Positions 5,086-8,413 of a DNA stretch of 8,413 nucleotides are shown one piece after another. The stretch lies in the NCBI GenBank assembly GCA_035640715.1, contig DASQVO010000187.1:1-8413 (forward strand), in the 5' to 3' direction. The translations under genes and the position numbers were made by a program. The first letter of the stretch is position 1. Each line of letters opens with the position of its first letter. The notes beneath the pieces were generated by a model. It was given only the letters and a program-made list of their open reading frames with translations. It did no database searches and had not been told where the DNA came from. Source of the stretch: DASQVO01 sp035640715 (GTDB lineage Bacteria; Actinomycetota; Actinomycetes; Streptosporangiales; Streptosporangiaceae).

Positions 5086-6742
5086 ATGAGCACCGCATCC
5101 CGCAGGCGCCTGGTAGGCGTTCTCGCCACCGCGGCTGTCCTGGCCGCGTCCGGGACGGCTGGTGTCGTTGCCGTCCTGGCCGCGTCCGGGACGGCTGGTG
5201 TCGTTGCCGCCCTGGACACGTCCGGTACCGGCGGCCGCGCGCCGGCACGCACCCCAGCCGCGGAGAACGGGCCGTCACCGGCCGCGCGCGCCCTGGTCTC
5301 GCCGGCCCGGCACTCCCTCTCTCTGGTCGCTCCAGCGCGGAACCGTCCCGCCGGCCTGGCCGGGCGGGCGGCAGCGCCCGCCACTCAGGCACGTGGGCTA
5401 GCGACAGGAGCGCTGCCATCGGCCACGCGGGCACTGCCGTCGGCCATCAGCAAGCCGCCGCCGGTTGCTGACGGCATCAAGCGGTTCAACGTCGCAGCCG
5501 CGCATTCGCCGCAGCTGCTGCGTGAGCTGTCCGGCCCGCTCAGCAAGACCAGCTTGCCAGGCAAAACCCGCGCACCGAGCGGGACCAGCACACCAGGAAG
5601 GACCATCACGCCGGGACCCGGGGCGGCACCGGCCGCCGCGCCCGCAATGGTGCGGGGCGTCGACGTGGCCGCCTACCAGCACCCGAACGGTGCCGCCATC
5701 GACTGGGCACGGGTCGCCAGGGCGGGATACACGTTCGCCTCCATCAAGGCCACCGAGGGCAACTACTACACCAACCCCTACGACGCCTCGGACCTGGCGC
5801 GGGCCAAGGCAGCGGGCATGTACGTGACCGGCTACCACTTCGCCATCCCCAGCGTCAGCGGCGGTGCCAGCCAGGCCAAGTACGCCGTGGATCACGGCAG
5901 ATATGCCGCGGACGGCCGCACCCTGCCGCTCGCGCTCGACATCGAATACAACCCCTACGGTGCCGAATGCTACAAGCTCACCGCCGCGCGGATGGTGTCG
6001 TGGATCTCCGCGTTCACCCGCGAGGTACGGCGGCCACGTCCTTGGCATCACCGGCAACGTCGATGTCAGCTACTTCAACAGCGCGGTGGTGCGGCTGCTC
6101 GATCCGGGCAGCCGGCGGAACACGGCGGGAACCACGGTCCACGTGCAGGTCAACTCGCTGAACGCCGCGGCGAGGAAGCCGCTAGCCTACACCGCGTCCG
6201 GCCTGCCGTCCGGCCTGTCGATCAGCTCCAGCGGCCTGATCACCGGCCGTATATCGGTGGCGGCGGCGGGCACGCATGACGTGACCGTCACGGCCAGGAA
6301 CTCCTCCGGCGTGACCGGCTCGGTGAGCTTCACCTGGACGGTGACGGCCAGCGGGCTGATCAAGGGCTACGGCGGCAAGTGCGTGGACGATTACGGTTCC
6401 GGCACCGCCAACGGCACCAAGATCGACCTCTACACCTGTAACGGCACCGCCGCGCAGCAGTGGGCGCTCGCGCCCACACCCAGCGGCGAACTGGTCAACC
6501 CGCACTCGGGCAAGTGCCTGGACGACACCGCCTCGGGCGGCCCGGGCACCAAGCTGGAGCTGTACGCCTGCACCGGCGGCGCCAACCAGCAGTGGACGCA
6601 CCAGGCCAACGGCGAGTACGTACTCAGATCCAACAGACTGTGCCTCAACGATCCCGGCTACTCGACCGCCAACGGCACGCAGTTGATCATCTGGGCCTGC
6701 GCGGACACCGGCAACGAGCACTGGTCACTTCCTGGCCGGTGA
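5086..6742 (+). pseudogene. Secreted GH25 muramidase with Ig-like and ricin-B lectin domains, frameshifted and internally deleted
   Basis: Intact relatives are exported lysozymes that cleave the N-acetylmuramyl-N-acetylglucosamine bond of peptidoglycan. From ATG 5086: a signal peptide (basic MSTASRRR, then a hydrophobic stretch), a Pro/Ala/Ser-rich spacer to about residue 188, then the GH25 domain from RGVDVAAYQ with the expected acidic residues Asp193, Asp285 and Glu287 (LDIEY). This frame runs only to about 6028 and would otherwise stop at 6279. Homology resumes in the +1 frame at about 6029 with GGHVLGITGNVDVSYFN, the end of a GH25 barrel. The expected RYPVIYTT...WW...C and WxFWQY region, some 50-60 residues, is absent. 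The +1 frame continues through an Ig-like (He_PIG-type) domain (about 6105-6355) and a ricin-B beta-trefoil (about 6356-6739) with Cys pairs and QQW, QQW, EHW repeats, to TGA 6742. Ribosome binding site is weak (GAGGA 5068-5072); GTG 5074 is an alternative start. Confidence 0.85.
5137..5208 (+). repeat. Exact 36-bp tandem duplication in the muramidase signal peptide
   Basis: Bases 5137-5172 and 5173-5208 are identical. Each encodes VLAASGTAGVVA in frame. A third, diverged partial copy follows (ALDTSGTGG, from 5209). The duplication doubles the hydrophobic core and the putative signal peptidase motif (VVA) of the export signal. Identity at every base, including third codon positions, points to a recent event such as replication slippage rather than selection on protein sequence. 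Confidence 0.95.
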
Positions 6743-6782
6743 TGTCGCGCTGTGCCGTGGGCGCGGTGGTACACGGGGAACC

Positions 6783-7673
6783 TCAGCGCACGTGCAGGAC
6801 GTCGCCGGCGCCGACCGCCACCACGCCCGCCGGGCCGGCCACGACCAGCCGGCCGTCGGCGTCGATATCGGCGACGCTGCCGTAGATGACCTGCCCGCCC
6901 GGCAGCTCGGCCCGCACGTCGCGGCCGAGCGTCGAGCAGATCTCAAGGTATGCCGAACGAAGGCCGGTGGCCTGCGGATCCCCGCCCGCACCCGAGCGCC
7001 AGGCGAGGTACCAGCGCTCCAGCTCGGCCAGCACCTGCCGCAGCAGCAGTTCCCTATCCAGGCTGGCCGATCCCGCCAGCAGCAGGGACGTCGCCGCCAG
7101 CGAGGACGGGCCTGTGGCGGGCAGTTCGCCCGCGCCGGTGGACACGTTGACACCGATGCCCACGACCACCGCGTCCCCGGCCTGCTCCGCCAGGATCCCG
7201 GCCAGCTTGCGGCCTCCGATGAGCACGTCATTCGGCCATTTCAGCTGCGCCTCGAGCCCGGACACCTGCCGCACCGCGGCCGCCGTTGCGACGCCTGCCA
7301 GCAGCGGAAGCCAGCCGCGCCGGGCGGGCGGCACGGCGGCCGGGCGGAGCAGCACGGAGAACGTCAGCGCCGCCCGCGGCGGGCTCAGCCAGGCCCGGCC
7401 CATCCGGCCGCGCCCGGATGTCTGCTCCTCGGCGGCGAGCACGAGTCCCTCCGGTGCGCCGTCGCGGGCCCGCGCGATGAGATCGGCGTTGGTCGATCCG
7501 GTGCGCTCCACCACCGAGACCTCGCGCCACAGGCCATCGGGGCGCACGATGTGCCCGTTCAGCGCCGCGGCCTCAAGCGGAGGGCGAGGCGGCGGAACGC
7601 GGTCAGCGGTCATCTCAGTGATTATTGCCGACCGCCCGGGCGGCGAGCCCAGCCCGGGGGCCCGGGCGCTCAT
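6783..7673 (-). CDS. birA: Biotin--[acetyl-CoA-carboxylase] ligase, catalytic-only type
   Basis: A 296-residue cytosolic enzyme that makes biotinyl-AMP from biotin and ATP and attaches biotin to the carrier lysine of acyl-CoA carboxylases (and pyruvate carboxylase where present). Visible: GSTNADL at 59-65, the nucleotide/biotin loop EEQTSGRGRMGRAW at 82-95, LKWPNDV at 144-150, GGRKLAGILAEQ at 153-164 with the conserved Lys156, VGIGVNV at 171-177, and a C-terminal SH3-like domain (about 248-296). There is no N-terminal helix-turn-helix, so unlike the E. coli protein it should not be a repressor. The start is uncertain: ATG 7673 has a weak GAGAAG 7 nt upstream, while the in-frame ATG at 7613 (residue 21) gives a length closer to many homologues. 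It lies 63 nt downstream of alaX on the same strand and converges on the muramidase gene, 40 nt away. All catalytic motifs look intact. Confidence 0.95.
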   Translation of the reverse strand: MSARAPGLGSPPGRSAIITEMTADRVPPPRPPLEAAALNGHIVRPDGLWREVSVVERTGSTNADLIARARDGAPEGLVLAAEEQTSGRGRMGRAWLSPPRAALTFSVLLRPAAVPPARRGWLPLLAGVATAAAVRQVSGLEAQLKWPNDVLIGGRKLAGILAEQAGDAVVVGIGVNVSTGAGELPATGPSSLAATSLLLAGSASLDRELLLRQVLAELERWYLAWRSGAGGDPQATGLRSAYLEICSTLGRDVRAELPGGQVIYGSVADIDADGRLVVAGPAGVVAVGAGDVLHVR

Positions 7674-7736
7674 GACCCGTCTTCTCTCGCCCGAATCCAG
7701 CGGCCGCGGCCCGGCAGTGACGTAAGTGCGGCGGGC

Positions 7737-8413
7737 CTAATCAGCGACCCGTATGCGCAGCCGCCGGAAGCCCTTGCCCTTGTTCTCGATCTTGACGACC
7801 TCGATGCGGCCGACCTGCCTGGTGGAGGCGACGTGCGTGCCGCCGTCGGCCTGCTGGTCCAGCCCGACGATGTCCACGATCCGCACCTCCTTGACCTCGG
7901 GCGGGACCAGGTTGGTGGCAGTGCGGATGATGTCGGGGATGGCGAACGCCTCGTCGCGGGGCAGCACGCGGACATCGATCCGCCGGCCGGCGGCGATCTC
8001 GGTGTTGCAGGCTGCCTCGACCGCCTCACGGAAGCCGGCCGGGACCTCGGGCAGGTTGAAATCCATGCGGGCGGTCATTGGCTCCATGTTCCCGCCGGTG
8101 ACGAGGGCGCCGAAGTCACGGAACACCACGCCGCACAGGACGTGCAGCCCCGAATGGGTTCGCATCAGCGCCGTCCGGCGCTCGTCTTCGACCGCGCCGC
8201 GCACGGCGGTGCCCGCCGGGGGGACCGGATCTCCCTCGGCCGGGATCAGGGACAGGTCGTCGCCTTTCCGCACGCCCTCGATCCGGGTCTGGACACCGCC
8301 CCACAGCAGCACGCCGTGGTCGGGCGGCTGGCCTCCCCCGCCCGGATAGAACGCCGAACGATCCAGCACGATCCCTTCGGCACCGGAGGCGAGCACCACC
8401 GCGTCCCACTCGC
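7737..8413 (-). CDS. AlaX-type alanyl-tRNA editing hydrolase (5' end cut by window)
   Basis: A free-standing homologue of the alanyl-tRNA synthetase editing domain, expected to hydrolyse Ser- or Gly-mischarged tRNA-Ala in the cytosol. About 225 codons are visible. The frame stays open through the right edge (xEWDAVVLASG is typical of the family interior), so the true start lies outside; the in-window GTG at 8399 is not the start. Seen: RSAFYPGGGGQPPDHG, the zinc motif HxxxH in ALMRTHSGLHVL (about 8134-8169), GGNMEPMTARMDF, and the second metal-site region DQQADGGTHVAST (about 7822-7860). At the last site the CGGTH of alanyl-tRNA synthetase is DGGTH, so an Asp replaces the usual Cys. The tail IENKGKGFRRLRIRV ends at TAG. 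It precedes birA by 63 nt and the two may be cotranscribed, although no functional link between them is known. Confidence 0.93.
   Translation of the reverse strand, partial: EWDAVVLASGAEGIVLDRSAFYPGGGGQPPDHGVLLWGGVQTRIEGVRKGDDLSLIPAEGDPVPPAGTAVRGAVEDERRTALMRTHSGLHVLCGVVFRDFGALVTGGNMEPMTARMDFNLPEVPAGFREAVEAACNTEIAAGRRIDVRVLPRDEAFAIPDIIRTATNLVPPEVKEVRIVDIVGLDQQADGGTHVASTRQVGRIEVVKIENKGKGFRRLRIRVAD

Noticed and set aside
4761..5384. 207-codon acidic minus-strand frame opposite the Ser/Pro/Thr tail and the signal peptide
   Set aside because: The Asp/Glu/Gly/Ala-rich product is what the reverse complement of TCG/CCG/GCC codons gives. It spans two unrelated features and has no domain.
6743..6782. 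Terminator between the muramidase gene and birA
   Set aside because: Only a 5-bp CCGTG/CACGG stem with a 12-nt loop is available, too weak to call.
7708..7737. Terminator-like repeat between alaX and birA
   Set aside because: GGCCCG and CGGGCC could pair, but the stem is 6 bp with an 18-nt loop, and the genes are close enough to be cotranscribed.
1..8413. CRISPR array, tRNA or rRNA gene, toxin-antitoxin or phage defence cassette
   Set aside because: No regularly spaced repeats, no cloverleaf-forming tRNA sequence, no rRNA-like conserved stretch and no defence-type protein were found in any frame I read.

Overview
The window comes from a high-GC actinomycete chromosome. Its coding DNA uses GC-ending codons throughout, several likely starts lack a strong Shine-Dalgarno sequence, and the gene set (purK, an OmpR-type two-component pair, a secreted muramidase with a ricin-type lectin tail, a short biotin ligase, an AlaX editing protein) is typical of soil actinobacteria such as Streptosporangiales or Streptomycetales. 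The genus cannot be fixed from this sequence.

Layout. Bases 1-524 (minus) hold the N-terminal third of purK, running off the left edge. Bases 525-816 are a divergent intergenic region with a likely leaderless purK start and, on the plus strand, a leader containing a six-codon ORF with a strong ribosome binding site and a 14-bp palindrome touching the ribosome binding site of the next gene. Bases 817-2265 (plus) encode an NCS1-family nucleobase permease. It converges on a histidine kinase (2319-3317, minus), with a hairpin between them. The kinase lies downstream of its OmpR-family response regulator (3343-4014, minus) in an evident two-gene operon.

Bases 4015-5085 contain no intact gene. They hold a short ISAs1-type transposase fragment, a MerR-family regulator fragment abutting it head to head, an AT-rich stretch (about 35-57% GC in the parts counted) and a Ser/Pro/Thr-rich orphan C-terminal tail. 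Next is a secreted GH25 muramidase gene with an Ig-like domain and a ricin-B lectin domain (5086-6742, plus). It appears broken: roughly 50-60 residues of the catalytic barrel are missing and the frame shifts by +1 at the junction. Its signal-peptide region also carries an exact 36-bp tandem duplication.

Bases 6783-7673 (minus) encode birA, and 7737 to the right edge (minus) encode an AlaX-type alanyl-tRNA editing protein that is cut by the window.

How it fits together. purK (purine synthesis) and the NCS1 permease (base uptake) make a plausible purine/pyrimidine supply neighbourhood. birA and alaX are housekeeping genes. The middle section looks like a decay and rearrangement zone between conserved blocks. 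I found no convincing new multi-gene system. The points most worth checking are the broken muramidase with its duplicated signal peptide, the mini-ORF leader of the permease, and the gene-remnant zone.
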